IMG/VR virus record: IMGVR_UViG_3300048588_000283
Location: 1 to 36,942 of that record
Length of the DNA: 36,942 bases
Reading direction: 5' to 3' (one strand)
Source of the DNA: a virus
The notes beneath the pieces are model-generated. The model was not told the origin of the DNA, did no database searches, and saw only the letters and a program-made list of their open reading frames with translations. Below are positions 1 to 6,165 of the stretch, piece after piece; positions within the stretch are counted from its first letter, which is position 1; each line of letters begins with the position of its first letter. A program made the translations under genes and the position numbers.

Positions 1-1
1 T

Positions 2-127
2 GGTGCGTCGGAGTTCGGTGCATCCGGCTGCCGTGAGGGCGGCGATGACCTTGCGGGTCTTCATCGGCTTCATGAGTATGAGTCTATCCCCCCTAGACGT
101 CAAGAGTCAAGGGGGGATAGACAATTC
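2..127. repeat. Terminal direct repeat, left copy
   Basis: These 126 bases are identical to the last 126 bases of the window; the base just before each copy differs (t here, c there). The repeat carries the 5' end of hicA (minus strand) and its promoter/operator. A repeat of about one assembly k-mer at both ends is the usual mark of a circular contig, so the circle is about 36,815 bp. A real terminal redundancy of a linear packaged molecule would look the same here, but it would be odd for one to fall inside a toxin gene. Confidence 0.95.
81..122 (-). promoter_or_regulatory. hicAB promoter and inverted-repeat operator
   Basis: A perfect inverted repeat has 12-base arms (gtctatcccccc at 82-93, ggggggatagac at 111-122) separated by 17 bases. 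On the minus strand it overlaps a promoter-like pair: TTGACT (105-110) and TAGACT (81-86), 18 bases apart, pointing into hicA. The same element recurs at 36896-36937 because of the terminal repeat. HicB-type antitoxins are known to bind palindromes over their own promoter, so autoregulation is the likely role. A third half-like gggatag lies at 132-138. Confidence 0.75.
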
Positions 128-171
128 GCGCGGGATAGTTGGAGGGCCGACGACCGGCCTAGGCTCGACCA

Positions 172-210
172 GGGCGCGGCCCGCGATCCCCCGTGAGGCG
201 GGCCGCGCCC
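172..210 (+). promoter_or_regulatory. Strong GC hairpin in leader of the 302-aa gene
   Basis: Perfect 13-bp arms (gggcgcggcccgc at 172-184 and its complement at 198-210) enclose a 13-base loop. It lies between the hicAB operator and the start codon at 282. There is no T-run, so it is not a classical terminator. It could be an attenuator, an RNA structure, or a protein-binding site that separates the divergent units. Confidence 0.6.
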
Positions 211-281
211 CCGATTCCCGAACGACAGGACACGCCCCCTCTGGTCGTGGCAGGCTGCTGCGGATCCGCAAGGGGGAGTGC

Positions 282-1190
282 ATGGCCTACCGGACAATGA
301 CGTTCAAGCACCTCTTCGCGCACAAGGCGCGCCAGCCCGACAGCGAGCACCACGTGCTGGCCGCCCTCCCGGACGGGTCAGACTTCACGGATCTATGCCA
401 CCAGGTGCTGCAAGAGATGAGCGAGCGCGGCGCTGACATCGACCACGCGAAACGAACATTCCGCCAGGTGACGGCAGTTCAGCGATTCTCGGATGGCGTC
501 CTGGCGACGGTCGAGACGGGCAGCATGGGTGATGTGCCGCTCGTGCGCGACGTCCGCACCGGAGCGGCCTCCTACCAGCTGACCGAGTACGACGCCCCGG
601 CCGTGACGTTGCGCTGCGCCATCGTGGTCCCGCAGGGAAGCCGCTCGGCGATCGCCTGCATCGAGCACGGAAACCACCGATCAGCGGACCAGAACCTGCT
701 CAAGGAGATTCATACGGGGTGGGTCAGCACACAGAGCGGGCTTACCCTCCAGATCGAGACCGTGGTGCAGTCACAGGACTGGATCACCATGGCCCAGCTC
801 GAAGCCGTCACGGCCGTGGTCTATGGACACCGAGCCGACATCGCCGACCAGGGTCGGCCGGCGAAACTGGGCACCATGCAGTACCACCTCATCCCGGACA
901 AGGGCGAGCGATACCTCCCGGCTGCCCTCAAGCAGCGCCTCATGAACCGCGACCTGTCTCGGGCCCGCGTGCTCGGCCTGCGGTCAGACCTCGACATCGA
1001 CGAAGTCACGTTGACGCTGAGCGACGACGGGCAGCGCAAGACGGTCGTGCTGGGGCACGAGCGCACCCCCACGATCCGACTCGTCCTGTCAGAGCCCGAT
1101 CAAGAGCCCTTGGCCGATCAGTCCTTCGTGAGATACTCCCAGCAGGAGGCGCGCAGGACGATCGCCGCGATGAACGGCTCGCATCCATAG
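282..1190 (+). CDS. Unknown 302-aa soluble protein (accessory islet)
   Basis: Function not recognised. The ATG at 282 follows a good Shine-Dalgarno (aagggggag); the reading frame is open further upstream, but that part crosses the hairpin and operator and is unlikely to be translated. The product is soluble, mixed alpha/beta and charged, with no signal peptide, membrane segment or known catalytic motif that I can see. It is followed after 37 bases by a four-helix membrane protein and lies beside hicAB, outside the early and late phage operons. This position is typical of lysogenic cargo. A role in defence or superinfection exclusion together with the membrane protein is inference only. Confidence 0.85.
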   Translation: MAYRTMTFKHLFAHKARQPDSEHHVLAALPDGSDFTDLCHQVLQEMSERGADIDHAKRTFRQVTAVQRFSDGVLATVETGSMGDVPLVRDVRTGAASYQLTEYDAPAVTLRCAIVVPQGSRSAIACIEHGNHRSADQNLLKEIHTGWVSTQSGLTLQIETVVQSQDWITMAQLEAVTAVVYGHRADIADQGRPAKLGTMQYHLIPDKGERYLPAALKQRLMNRDLSRARVLGLRSDLDIDEVTLTLSDDGQRKTVVLGHERTPTIRLVLSEPDQEPLADQSFVRYSQQEARRTIAAMNGSHP

Positions 1191-1227
1191 GTGTGACCCA
1201 CAGCCACAAGCCCCACCGGGAGACCCG

Positions 1228-1749
1228 ATGAGCTCCAAGACTTCAGTCACCCAGATCGTCCATGATCACTTCGACACGCTGCGCGACTCCCGCACGTCGA
1301 GGCCCCTGGTCCGCGACTACCTGACCCAGTTCGGCCTCCCTCTCGCCGTGGCGGTCGTGGCTCCGCTGCTCGGCTTCCGCCTGGGCGAGACAGGTCAGCT
1401 GATTGCCGGGCTGGCCGTCTTCGCGGGCTTCACGTTCGGATTGCTGATCTTCGTCTTCCAGCTGCGGCTCAGCATCACGAACGATCCACGCCTCCACGCC
1501 GACAACCTGCTCAAGGAACTCGTCGATCAGCTCTTCGCCAACATCACCTACGCACTGGTCGTGGCTTTGGCGACCGTCGCGGTGGCGGTTGCGTCGGTAT
1601 CGGTGCAGTGGCCGAGCAACCCGCTTCCGGCGGGATGGGCGAGCGGCATCGAGACCGCCGTCATGCTCTTCCTGTCCCTCCACTACGTCCTCACGATGGC
1701 GATGTGCGCCAAGCGGCTGCGTCGGGCCTACCGGCTCGCCAGCGCCTGA
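1228..1749 (+). CDS. Four-helix integral membrane protein (accessory islet)
   Basis: 173 aa. Hydrophobic stretches at about residues 35-52, 57-79, 104-127 and 141-163 predict four membrane helices. A hydrophilic N-terminal 30 residues, a charged loop near 80-103 and an Arg-rich C-terminus (AKRLRRAYRL) suggest cytoplasmic ends. There is no enzymatic motif. It sits directly downstream of the 302-aa gene with a ggag-type RBS and is probably co-transcribed. Small helical membrane proteins paired with soluble sensors are common effector arrangements in anti-phage systems and in superinfection exclusion. That link is inferred from architecture, not homology. It is not near the lysis genes, so a holin role is unlikely. 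Confidence 0.85.
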   Translation: MSSKTSVTQIVHDHFDTLRDSRTSRPLVRDYLTQFGLPLAVAVVAPLLGFRLGETGQLIAGLAVFAGFTFGLLIFVFQLRLSITNDPRLHADNLLKELVDQLFANITYALVVALATVAVAVASVSVQWPSNPLPAGWASGIETAVMLFLSLHYVLTMAMCAKRLRRAYRLASA

Positions 1750-1778
1750 CTGTCGCACCGTCCCGTCACACTCGACCC

Positions 1779-2024
1779 ATGGCCCTGACCGACACCGAGC
1801 GAGCACTCCTCGACTTCGCCGGCCGCTGGTACCGCTTCCCCGGCGCACAGGAACAAGCCATGCGCGACGAGCTCGGACTGTCCGCCACCAGCTACTGGCG
1901 CAAGGTCAACACCCTCATCGACCGCCCAGACGCACTCGCCTACGCCCCCACGACCGTCGCCAGACTGCGACGCATCCGGGCCGACAAGCTCCGCGCCCGC
2001 TCACTCAGCCGGATCGCGAGCTGA
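1779..2024 (+). CDS. DUF3263-like small protein
   Basis: 81 aa. The pattern LTDTERALLDFAGRWYRF, then GAQEQAMRDELGLSATSYW, then LIDRPDALAYAP and an Arg-rich tail closely resembles the actinobacterial DUF3263 family as I remember it. Members are short, helical, HTH-like proteins usually encoded on host chromosomes, with no settled function. The start ATG was chosen because the family begins at this point; the open frame runs further upstream into the preceding gene. The gene converges on integrase, with stop codons one base apart. It may be a host-derived regulator carried as cargo. Confidence 0.75.
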   Translation: MALTDTERALLDFAGRWYRFPGAQEQAMRDELGLSATSYWRKVNTLIDRPDALAYAPTTVARLRRIRADKLRARSLSRIAS

Positions 2025-2025
2025 C

Positions 2026-3234
2026 TCAGGTCGCCAACGACTGACCCAGACCGTCCAACGCGCTCCGCGCCATCGTCAGGTCAGCGTGCTGGTACATCTG
2101 CGTCGTCGCCGCCTGCGAGTGCCCCATGATCGACTGGATCACCTTCACGTCGACTCCCTGCTGCATCAACAGCGTCGCCACCGTGTGCCGAGCCGAGTGC
2201 AGCGGAACCTTCGCTACGTCGGCACGCTCAAGCAGCTGGTACCAGCCCGCCAGGTCATCCTTGGCCTCGACCGGATACCCATCCGCATCGGTCCACACCA
2301 GGCCGAACGGCCGTGCCTGCGCGATCTGCCGCTTCCGATGCTCGCGCAGCGCCTCGACCAGGACAGCCGGGATCGGCACCAGACGGATGCCGGCCTCGGA
2401 CTTCGGGCGGGTCAGGCACATCCGGCCGCGCAGCACCCGGTACTCGAACCCTTCCGGCACATCCAACTCCCGCGACGGGCACGACCCGGCGCGTGTCTTG
2501 CCGCAGGTGCCCGCGCAGCCGTGCCGGTAGCCGATCGGCTGCAACTGCCAGGACAGGTCGAGCGTGCCCGCCTCGAGGTCGACGCGGTCCCACTCCAGAC
2601 CCAGGCACTCCGCCTGGCGTGCGCCTGTCAGCAGGGCCGTCAGCCATCGGGCGCGGCCCTCGTCCGCGGCGGCGGCGCCCAGGATCGTTCGCGCATCATC
2701 AGCAGTCAGGGCTCCCCGAGTGCCCTTCGCAGCCTTGGTCTGCACCAGCTTGGCCACGTTCCGCGGCACCAGGCCCTCCCGCTCAGCGTCCGACAGCGCC
2801 GCCCGCAGGACCCGATGACACTTGTTCGCCGTCGCCAGCGACACCTCCTGAACCATCTCCCGGTGCATGACACGCACGTGACCAGGCGTCAGCTTGCTCA
2901 GCGGCACCTTCCCCAGCCGCGGAGTCAGGTGACGAGTGATCATCGATCGATAGTCCGAGTACGTCCGCGGCTTCAGCGTCGGCTTCGCGATCTCCTCCAG
3001 CCACTTCTCCAGCCACGATCCCAGGGGCGTCCCCTTGTCCGGGATCGCGCCGAGGCTGTCGAGGTCAGCACGCGCCTGTCGCAGCTTCTTCAGCGCACCG
3101 GCCTTCGTCCGGCTCGTCGCCTCCCACCGCCTCCGCTCGCCCCGCTCGTCCCAGCCGAGCTCAAGCCGCGCCACCCACAGGCCCCGGTCCTTCCGCTCGA
3201 ACAGCGACCCGTCGCCGTACGTCATGCGCCCCAT
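2026..3234 (-). CDS. int: Tyrosine-family integrase
   Basis: 402 aa from the ATG at 3234, which has an RBS-like gggggtg; a GTG at 3255 is an alternative. The order is an N-terminal AP2-like arm-binding region (residues about 1-60), a SAM-like core-binding domain (about 72-165) and the catalytic domain. Active-site residues are visible: R206 (TGARQAE), K278, H346-x-x-R349 (HSARH), H372 (MGHS) and Y381. A Cys-containing insert at about 239-252 (HGCAGTCGK...C) could bind a metal. The gene lies beside its attP, as expected for site-specific integration into tRNA-Lys. The 3' end meets the DUF3263-like gene with no visible terminator. Confidence 0.97.
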   Translation of the reverse strand: MGRMTYGDGSLFERKDRGLWVARLELGWDERGERRRWEATSRTKAGALKKLRQARADLDSLGAIPDKGTPLGSWLEKWLEEIAKPTLKPRTYSDYRSMITRHLTPRLGKVPLSKLTPGHVRVMHREMVQEVSLATANKCHRVLRAALSDAEREGLVPRNVAKLVQTKAAKGTRGALTADDARTILGAAAADEGRARWLTALLTGARQAECLGLEWDRVDLEAGTLDLSWQLQPIGYRHGCAGTCGKTRAGSCPSRELDVPEGFEYRVLRGRMCLTRPKSEAGIRLVPIPAVLVEALREHRKRQIAQARPFGLVWTDADGYPVEAKDDLAGWYQLLERADVAKVPLHSARHTVATLLMQQGVDVKVIQSIMGHSQAATTQMYQHADLTMARSALDGLGQSLAT

Positions 3235-3245
3235 GCCACACCCCC

Positions 3246-3272
3246 GCTGGTCCACCCATTAGTCCACCCATT
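3246..3272. repeat. Integrase arm-type repeat, copy 1
   Basis: A 27-base sequence, itself a tandem of gtccacccatt, is repeated exactly at 3466-3492. The two copies flank the attP core at about 83 and 67 bases. Paired direct repeats either side of the core are the usual arrangement for integrase N-terminal arm binding. This copy lies just upstream of the int start, so binding may also repress int. Confidence 0.75.
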
Positions 3273-3305
3273 ACTAGACCACACAGGACTGACACAGACA
3301 GCAAC

Positions 3306-3322
3306 AGCGTTGCGCCGCAACG
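3306..3322. repeat. Inner attP repeat (left)
   Basis: The sequence agcgttgcgccgcaacg is matched imperfectly by agcgttgtgccgcaagg at 3406-3422, exactly 100 bases away. The pair straddles the tRNA-like core. The near-palindromic ttgcgccgcaa suggests binding by a bending or excision factor, or an inner integrase site. Confidence 0.5.
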
Positions 3323-3354
3323 GTTTTCGCTGATCCCATGAGGGCAAGGACGTG

Positions 3355-3399
3355 CTTTTAATCCGTAGGTTCGGGGTTCGAGCCCCCGGCGACCCACCA
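3355..3399 (+). other. attP core: 3' half of tRNA-Lys(TTT)
   Basis: From the anticodon loop (cttttaa) to the encoded CCA, this matches the 3' half of a bacterial tRNA-Lys: variable loop, T-stem cgggg/ccccg around ttcgagc, acceptor strand gcgaccc, discriminator a, then cca. No 5' half precedes it, so it is not a whole tRNA. Phages that integrate into tRNA genes carry such a segment so that the host tRNA is restored after insertion. Its position next to int and between repeated arms supports attP. The predicted host target is tRNA-Lys with anticodon TTT. Confidence 0.92.
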
Positions 3400-3465
3400 G
3401 TGAAAAGCGTTGTGCCGCAAGGCGTTTCACGTGAATCACGAGACCCGAAAACGGCCTCCAGACGG

Positions 3466-3492
3466 GCTGGTCCACCCATTAGTCCACCCATT
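3466..3492. repeat. Integrase arm-type repeat, copy 2
   Basis: Exact second copy of the 27-base element, on the other side of the attP core and just downstream of the metalloprotease gene. Each copy holds two gtccacccatt half-units 11-12 bases apart, consistent with side-by-side protein binding. Confidence 0.75.
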
Positions 3493-3505
3493 CGGGCCCA
3501 CGCGC

Positions 3506-3910
3506 TCATGACGCAACCTTGAGCAGGGCTGCTCTACGCCAGACCCGCAGCATGTGCAGCGTCACGTCCAGCTCGTCGGCCAGGGCCCCCGCGTGAGAGC
3601 CGTGCAGCTCCTCCGCCAGCGCGTACTCGTCCGGGCAGATCAAGTGCATCGACGCCATCCGGTCCGCGTGCGCCTCCTGGCGCGCGTTGACGATCCCGAA
3701 CGGCGACCGCCGGTGACCAGCGAGCGCGTGCATGATCTCGTGTGTCAGCGTGCAACGCTCCTGGCGCCCGGACAGGCCGCGGCGGACGACGATCAGCTTG
3801 TCCCGGTGACGGTACTCGCCCTTGCGACCCTCGCGCAGTCGCGCATACGCGACCTCGAGGCCGAGAGCCTCCGCGTGCGCGTGCGGCTCGTAACGCTTCC
3901 CCCGATGCAT
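3506..3910 (-). CDS. ImmA/IrrE-type zinc metallopeptidase
   Basis: 134 aa. It has the zinc protease motif HEIMH at residues 57-61, followed by EAHADRMA (E79), the third-ligand region of the family. ImmA/IrrE proteins cleave or antagonise phage-type repressors; in ICEBs1, ImmA cleaves ImmR. Here the gene is two bases downstream of the HTH repressor gene on the same strand, the classic ImmR-ImmA pairing. This suggests that induction works through repressor proteolysis rather than only RecA-stimulated autocleavage. No S24-type peptidase domain is seen in the repressor, which fits. Confidence 0.9.
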   Translation of the reverse strand: MHRGKRYEPHAHAEALGLEVAYARLREGRKGEYRHRDKLIVVRRGLSGRQERCTLTHEIMHALAGHRRSPFGIVNARQEAHADRMASMHLICPDEYALAEELHGSHAGALADELDVTLHMLRVWRRAALLKVAS

Positions 3911-3912
3911 CG

Positions 3913-4320
3913 CTACTCTCCCCGCTCGTCCCTCAGCTTGTCCTCGTCAGGTGACTCGTCCGCAGCAACGTCGTCCTCATCCTCGGCCCACCGGGTGACA
4001 CTCCCCAAGTCAGGATGAGGACTCCCGGGCCCGGGATCCGGCAGCAGCGGGATCACGGTGCCGGGCGGATCCACATCGAGGCTGGCCAGGAACTCCACGA
4101 CGTCAAGATCGAGCGCGTTGCAGGCCCGCTCGACGTCCTCGAGGTACCAGGCCCGCTCGCCGTTCAGCAGCTTCGCGAGCCGACCACTGAACCCGGCGTC
4201 GGTCTTGAACTGATCGCGGCGCCCCTCGCGAGCGTCGACGATCCCGGCGATTCGCGCTGCCACGGCCCGCGACCACGGTCCTGGCGCGATCTGCACGCGC
4301 CCCTGCTTCTGTGCGCCCAT
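3913..4320 (-). CDS. HTH immunity repressor (ImmR-like)
   Basis: 135 aa. The ATG at 4320 was chosen; the open frame extends upstream across the operators and is unlikely to be translated there. Residues about 16-80 form an XRE-like helix-turn-helix (FSGRLAKLLNGERAW...LEDVERACNAL). The C-terminal 45 residues are Pro- then Asp/Glu-rich and probably disordered. There is no LexA/S24 autoprotease domain. It is divergent from the Cro-like gene and shares an intergenic region with two perfect palindromes, so it is the likely lysogeny repressor. The acidic tail may be the target of the neighbouring metalloprotease (inference). Confidence 0.88.
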   Translation of the reverse strand: MGAQKQGRVQIAPGPWSRAVAARIAGIVDAREGRRDQFKTDAGFSGRLAKLLNGERAWYLEDVERACNALDLDVVEFLASLDVDPPGTVIPLLPDPGPGSPHPDLGSVTRWAEDEDDVAADESPDEDKLRDERGE

Positions 4321-4329
4321 GTGAGGAGA

Positions 4330-4347
4330 GTCGCACAAATGTGCGAC
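4330..4347. promoter_or_regulatory. Operator 1, perfect palindrome
   Basis: The sequence gtcgcacaaatgtgcgac is a perfect inverted repeat with 7-bp arms and a 4-base centre. It lies 10 bases upstream of the repressor start, where bound protein would block repressor transcription or translation. Its sequence differs from operator 2 but shares the cac-n-gtg core, so the two sites may differ in affinity or in the protein they bind. Confidence 0.8.
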
Positions 4348-4363
4348 ACGCCGCAATAGCCCT

Positions 4364-4392
4364 TGACGGTGACACATATGTGTCACTAGGTT
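4364..4392 (+). promoter_or_regulatory. Early promoter with operator 2
   Basis: TTGACG (4364-4369) and TAGGTT (4387-4392) are 17 bases apart and form a rightward promoter in front of the Cro-like gene. The spacer holds a perfect 18-bp palindrome, gtgacacatatgtgtcac (4369-4386). A repressor bound there would block RNA polymerase directly. This is the likely lysis/lysogeny switch promoter for the early operon. Confidence 0.8.
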
Positions 4393-4399
4393 CGTACTC

Positions 4400-4645
4400 A
4401 TGAAACAGCCAGTCGAAACGCTCTCTGAGCGGTTCAGCGCCCAGGTCCGAGCCCACCTAGCGTTCCGGCGACAGACCGTCGCTGACCTAGCTCAGGCCGT
4501 GGGCATCTCCGAGGCGACTCTCTACCGACGTCTCAACGAGGGCCGTCGCTGGCCGCTCGACCAGTCCGCTTCCGTCGCCGCCCACTTCGGCTACGCCAAC
4601 CCCGTCGACATGGTCAGCAGCGGCATCCCAGAGACCGCGGCATGA
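4400..4645 (+). CDS. Cro-like HTH regulator
   Basis: 81 aa. An XRE-type helix-turn-helix spans about residues 22-66 (QTVADLAQAVGISEATLYRR), with little sequence beyond the domain. It is the first gene of the rightward operon, starts 8 bases after the -10 element and is divergent from the repressor, so it occupies the cro position. It probably binds the same palindromes to favour lytic growth. The next gene overlaps by 4 bases (ATGA). The very short distance from -10 to ATG means the message may be nearly leaderless. Confidence 0.85.
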   Translation: MKQPVETLSERFSAQVRAHLAFRRQTVADLAQAVGISEATLYRRLNEGRRWPLDQSASVAAHFGYANPVDMVSSGIPETAA

Positions 4646-4845
4646 CCGCCGACACCGCCGTCATGCCGGTTGCCGTCACCCTCGACCGCGCGGCCGAGCT
4701 CGCCGGCGTCTCAGTGGAGACAGTCCGCCGCGCCATCCGCGCCAACCGACTCATCGCCCACTACCCGACCAAGCGCCCCGTCGTGCTGGTCGACGACCTG
4801 CGTGCCTGGATCGAAGCCGCGCCCACTTCCGGGAGCTCGCGATGA
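4642..4845 (+). CDS. Excisionase-like HTH protein
   Basis: 67 aa. A winged-helix excisionase/MerR-like DNA-binding domain (HTH_17 type) is visible: VTLDRAAELAGVSVETVRR, then a wing-like hydrophobic segment and DDLRAWIEA. Proteins of this size directly after cro are commonly excisionases or early regulators. It overlaps the preceding and following genes by 4 bases each (ATGA), so it is translationally coupled. It may act at the attP repeats during excision, but a role in early gene control is equally possible. Confidence 0.8.
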   Translation: MTADTAVMPVAVTLDRAAELAGVSVETVRRAIRANRLIAHYPTKRPVVLVDDLRAWIEAAPTSGSSR

Positions 4846-5276
4846 CGCCAGATCAGCTTCCTAGCCGCATGGCAGCCAAGGTCGAGGTCGACGACAACGG
4901 CTGCTGGCTTTGGACGGGCTATGTCACGCCTGACGGCTACAGCCAACTGACGATCCGGCCCCGGCGTCATCGTGGTCACCGGCTCTCCTACGAGCTTCTG
5001 GTCGGCCCGATCCCAGAAGGCCGCGAGATCGACCACCTGTGTCGAGTCCGACGTTGCATCAACCCTGACCACCTTGAAGTGGTCACCCGCTCGGAGAACA
5101 ACCGCCGCTCTCAGCGCAACTGGATACCGGATGTCAACGGGGCGCCGATGTGCTTCCGCGGGCACGCGGTGCAGGGCGCCAATGCCATCCATGACACCGA
5201 CGGCAAGACCAGGTGCCGCACCTGCCGCCGTGAAGCGCGGCTGCGTCGACTAGCTCGACTCAAGCAGGCCGCATAG
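4842..5276 (+). CDS. HNH endonuclease (HNH_3-like)
   Basis: 144 aa. It begins with a CWLWTGYVTPDGY motif typical of phage HNH_3 homing-type nucleases, then EIDHLCRVRRCINPDHLE, where the H-N-H metal and catalytic residues lie, followed by a Cys pair region (MCFRGH...CRTCRREAR) that probably binds zinc. These proteins are often selfish free-standing endonucleases but can also nick phage DNA. It is coupled to the upstream gene by a 4-base overlap and is followed by a hairpin, which suggests that this is where the immediate-early transcript is attenuated. Confidence 0.88.
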   Translation: MTPDQLPSRMAAKVEVDDNGCWLWTGYVTPDGYSQLTIRPRRHRGHRLSYELLVGPIPEGREIDHLCRVRRCINPDHLEVVTRSENNRRSQRNWIPDVNGAPMCFRGHAVQGANAIHDTDGKTRCRTCRREARLRRLARLKQAA

Positions 5277-5279
5277 ACC

Positions 5280-5316
5280 CCGGCCGCTGCCTGCGCCCCC
5301 GCCGGGCAGCGGCCGG
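5280..5316 (+). terminator. Hairpin after the HNH gene (attenuator-like)
   Basis: Perfect 12-bp arms, ccggccgctgcc (5280-5291) and ggcagcggccgg (5305-5316), enclose a 13-base loop immediately after the HNH stop codon. There is no T-run, so it is a weak match to an intrinsic terminator. In high-GC actinobacteria such stems can still stop or slow polymerase. It separates the switch genes from the main early operon. Confidence 0.55.
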
Positions 5317-5367
5317 ACACCACCCCCGGAGGGGACAACGAGCGGAGACAGCGCCCGCTCCACATAG

Positions 5368-5421
5368 CCGCTAGGCGCCCGATGGACGGCGACCTCAACA
5401 GACCGACCGGGCGCCTAGCGG
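5368..5421. promoter_or_regulatory. Long perfect inverted repeat before the early operon
   Basis: The 14-base arms ccgctaggcgcccg (5368-5381) and cgggcgcctagcgg (5408-5421) are perfect complements with 26 bases between them, centred 40 bases apart. This lies in a gene-free stretch 30 bases before the next start codon. It could be a pair of protein-binding sites with looping, or a structured leader RNA. I see no clear -35/-10 pair beside it. Confidence 0.6.
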
Positions 5422-5450
5422 ACCCGATGGACCTTCCTGAGGAGCAGGAC

Positions 5451-5687
5451 ATGCCCAACATCACCTACCACCGGCTCACCCCCAGTGCCCGCGCCACCAT
5501 CCGCGAGCAGATGCCGATCGCCGCCTTCGTCCGCTACTTCTACCCGGACGGCAGCTGGCGCGGCGACGTGTGCGGCTGCCCCGACGACCGATGCGCCGAC
5601 GGCTTCCACCACGGCGGCATCGACTACTGCGGCTGCCTGCCCGTCGCCATCGCCGAGGCCAACGCCGGTTCGAAGGCGGCGGCATGA
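5451..5687 (+). CDS. Small Cys/His-rich early protein
   Basis: 78 aa from the ATG with a strong RBS (gaggagcagg); upstream in-frame ATGs fall inside the inverted repeat and are less likely. The C-terminal half holds closely spaced Cys and His residues (VCGCPDDRC, HHGG, YCGC), suggesting a zinc- or metal-binding knuckle. No family was recognised. It is the first gene of the main early operon and overlaps the next gene by 4 bases. Confidence 0.75.
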   Translation: MPNITYHRLTPSARATIREQMPIAAFVRYFYPDGSWRGDVCGCPDDRCADGFHHGGIDYCGCLPVAIAEANAGSKAAA

Positions 5688-5983
5688 ACCCCGACGGCCT
5701 CCACATCCTTCTGGCCTTCGCCACCACCCTGGCCGCGATCGGCTGGACCGTCGACTACCGCCGACGCATCGTCGTCGAACGGCAGCGGGACATCCACGCC
5801 CGCGTCGCGACCGAGCGCGGCCGGCGCCTCATGGTCGCCCTCGACGAGCGCGACCAGGCACGCCGGCACGCCGACGACGCACAGTGGGTCATCAGCGCCA
5901 TCGCCGAGGAGCATGCCGCAGCCAAGCAGCGGCATCCCTCGAACGTCCGCGTCCTCCACTCGATCGACGGCGGCGCTTCATGA
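5684..5983 (+). CDS. Small membrane-anchored coiled-coil protein
   Basis: 99 aa. An N-terminal hydrophobic segment (about residues 5-23, LHILLAFATTLAAIGWTV) is followed by a long, charged, helical stretch rich in Arg and Glu. It looks like a single-pass membrane protein with a cytoplasmic coiled coil. Function unknown. It is coupled by ATGA to its upstream neighbour and overlaps the next gene, another one-helix protein, so the two may act as a pair at the membrane. Confidence 0.75.
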   Translation: MNPDGLHILLAFATTLAAIGWTVDYRRRIVVERQRDIHARVATERGRRLMVALDERDQARRHADDAQWVISAIAEEHAAAKQRHPSNVRVLHSIDGGAS

Positions 5984-6162
5984 GCACCGTCGGATGGCTC
6001 GCCCTCGGCGCAGTGCTCATGGTCGTCTCCGCACGCCTGGGCTATCTCGCCGGCCGGGAGGCCGCCGAGTCCCGCGCAGCAGCCACGATCGCCGACCTGC
6101 GTTCTTCACTGCGCCGCGCGACCGGCCGCTACGTCACCGCTGACGACACGAAACCGGAGTAA
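5980..6162 (+). CDS. Small single-helix membrane protein
   Basis: 60 aa. A hydrophobic segment at about residues 4-26 (VGWLALGAVLMVVSARLGYL) ends in a GRE sequence, then a helical charged tail. Start codon overlaps the previous stop (ATGA). No family recognised. With its neighbour it makes a tandem of membrane mini-proteins early in infection, plausible for takeover or exclusion functions, but there is no direct evidence. Confidence 0.7.
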   Translation: MSTVGWLALGAVLMVVSARLGYLAGREAAESRAAATIADLRSSLRRATGRYVTADDTKPE

Positions 6163-6165
6163 CCG

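Noticed and set aside
3-281. N-terminal extension of the 302-aa protein
   Set aside because: It would read through the hicAB operator and a strong hairpin. The ATG at 282 has a good RBS and the upstream part has non-coding composition.
1228-1749. Second holin
   Set aside because: Four helices, 173 residues and a position in the lysogeny/cargo region do not fit; a better holin lies directly before the amidase.
3355-3399. Possible complete tRNA-Lys gene
   Set aside because: Only the 3' half from anticodon loop to CCA is present; no D-arm or 5' acceptor strand precedes it. It is better explained as an attP core.
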